Assembly: GCF_004114935.1 (NCBI RefSeq)
Contig: NZ_CP022221.1
Coordinates: 5,415,001-5,479,000, forward strand
Direction of reading: 5' to 3'
Length of the DNA: 64,000 nucleotides
Source: Bradyrhizobium zhanjiangense
Lineage (GTDB): Bacteria > Pseudomonadota > Alphaproteobacteria > Rhizobiales > Xanthobacteraceae
In this document: in pieces, positions 63,326 through 64,000 of the stretch
Layout: each line of letters starts with the position of its first letter
Position numbering within the stretch: the first letter of the stretch is position 1
Position numbers and translations under genes: made by a program
The notes under the pieces: model-generated
What the model saw: the letters and a program-made list of their open reading frames with translations, nothing else
Told to the model about the DNA's origin: nothing
Databases searched by the model: none

Positions 63326-64000
63326 ATGCAAAGCGCGATCGTTCTCGGCGGCGGCATGATCGGCGTCAGCGCGGCGCTGCACCTGCGGCAACGCGGCTGG
63401 TCCGTCACGCTGGTCGACCGCAGGGAGCCGGGCCGCGAGACCAGCTACGGCAATGCCGGGATGATCCAGGCGGAAGCGGTCCGCCCCTATCCGATGCCAC
63501 GCGACCTCGCCACGCTGCTGAAGATCGCGACCGGCCGCACCAACGACGTGCGCTACAGCCTGTCGTCGCTGCATCTCCATATCGAGCCCCTGCTCCGCTA
63601 TTGGTGGCATTCGGCGCCGAAGCGGCATCGCGAGGCGATCGAGGCCTGGGCACGGCTGATCGCCTATGCGACGGCGGAGCACGACATCCTCATTCGCGAA
63701 GCCCATGCCGACAATCTCATCCGCCGCGCCGGCTATCGCATGCTGCATCGCGATCCTGCGTCATTCGATCTCGCGATCAAGACCGCGGAGGAAGACCAGC
63801 GCGAATTCGGCGTGAATTTCCGCGTGCTCTCCGGCAGCGAGCTTGCCAAGGCCGAGCCGATCCTGCGCGACGATCTCCCCGGCGCGATCCATTGGCTCGA
63901 CACCTGGACCGTGTCCGATCCAGGCGCCCTCGTCACGGCCTATGCCGAGCTGTTCGAGCGCCTCGGCGGCACCATTGTTCTCGGTGATGCCCAGAGCCTG
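63326..64000 (+). CDS. FAD-dependent D-amino acid dehydrogenase-like oxidase (partial)
   Basis: The ATG at 63326 has AGGAG (63311-63315) upstream. The 225 visible residues begin MQSAIVLGGGMIGVSAALHL, a FAD dinucleotide loop with E/R in VTLVDRREPG, and contain the DadA-style TSYGNAGMIQAEAVRPYPMP block. Related enzymes oxidise D-amino acids or sarcosine-like substrates. The gene is cut by the window edge. It probably works with the amidase 42 bp upstream. Confidence 0.85.
   Translation, partial: MQSAIVLGGGMIGVSAALHLRQRGWSVTLVDRREPGRETSYGNAGMIQAEAVRPYPMPRDLATLLKIATGRTNDVRYSLSSLHLHIEPLLRYWWHSAPKRHREAIEAWARLIAYATAEHDILIREAHADNLIRRAGYRMLHRDPASFDLAIKTAEEDQREFGVNFRVLSGSELAKAEPILRDDLPGAIHWLDTWTVSDPGALVTAYAELFERLGGTIVLGDAQSL

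Noticed and set aside
62249..63748. 499-codon minus-strand frame opposite the amidase and oxidase genes
   Set aside because: Shadow of two genes with clear catalytic motifs.

Overview
The window is high-GC alphaproteobacterial chromosome that looks like Bradyrhizobium or a close relative. The grounds are a class I polyhydroxyalkanoate synthase, Omp25/Omp31-type porin-like barrels, a SUF operon with an early NifS-like desulfurase, a class II GlpX phosphatase, an RNase E with a long insertion inside its S1 domain, and several families of intergenic palindromic repeats of rhizobial type. Gene content is almost entirely housekeeping. I see no prophage, transposase, plasmid function, CRISPR array, tRNA or rRNA gene, or recognisable defence or biosynthetic island.

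Layout. 1-4.5 kb (minus strand): partial haloacid dehalogenase, glpX, homoserine dehydrogenase and an AlaC/DapL-type aminotransferase, then a small lipoprotein. 4.8-7.2 kb (plus): phaC and a MAPEG protein. 7.3-11.4 kb (minus): methyltransferase, two structurally different ArgC reductases in tandem, a PaiB-like FMN protein and a DedA protein. 11.7-18.2 kb: parE, three outer-membrane beta-barrel proteins, a two-segment membrane miniprotein and a short-chain dehydrogenase. 18.4-26.6 kb: FAD monooxygenase, Gly/Ala-rich secreted protein, periplasmic caspase-like protein, AraC regulator, RhlE-type helicase, GGDEF protein and TfoX-like protein. 26.7-33.7 kb (minus): the SUF iron-sulfur operon, in transcription order NifS-like desulfurase, sufB, sufC, sufD, sufS, sufT-like, sufA. 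34-42.5 kb: alpha/beta hydrolase, SMR exporter plus GST pair, anmK divergent from tyrS, MFS transporter, DoxX protein, a 28-residue membrane peptide and a frameshifted chemotaxis receptor. 42.7-48.8 kb: giant AsmA/DUF3971 protein, Lys-tailed peroxiredoxin and M23 peptidase. 49-57.8 kb (minus): branched-chain amino-acid-type binding protein, EamA transporter, HIBADH-family dehydrogenase, prfB with its programmed frameshift, PBP1A and AmiC amidase. 58.5-64 kb (plus): RNase E, an amidase-signature enzyme and a partial DadA-like oxidase.

How genes work together. The SUF genes form one tightly packed operon for Fe-S cluster assembly. hom and the adjacent aminotransferase form a likely amino-acid pair. 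amiC and PBP1A form a peptidoglycan pair, with an M23 peptidase and anmK (wall recycling) elsewhere in the window. The GST and SMR genes form a two-gene unit behind a striking palindromic operator-like site.

The most useful second looks are: (i) a perfect 212-bp tandem duplication at a convergent gene end (48.66-49.08 kb); (ii) three 23-bp repeats, each carrying a 13-bp palindrome, between amiC and PBP1A; (iii) a 32-bp near-perfect palindrome upstream of the GST/SMR pair; (iv) a frameshift that cuts a chemotaxis receptor at the membrane/HAMP boundary; (v) a His/Asp-rich insertion in the RNase E S1 domain and strong hairpins in the rne leader; (vi) tandem type-1 and type-2 ArgC genes; (vii) palindromic repeats that abut stop codons and, in one case, supply the C-terminus of a protein. 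I did not find a convincing new multi-gene system.
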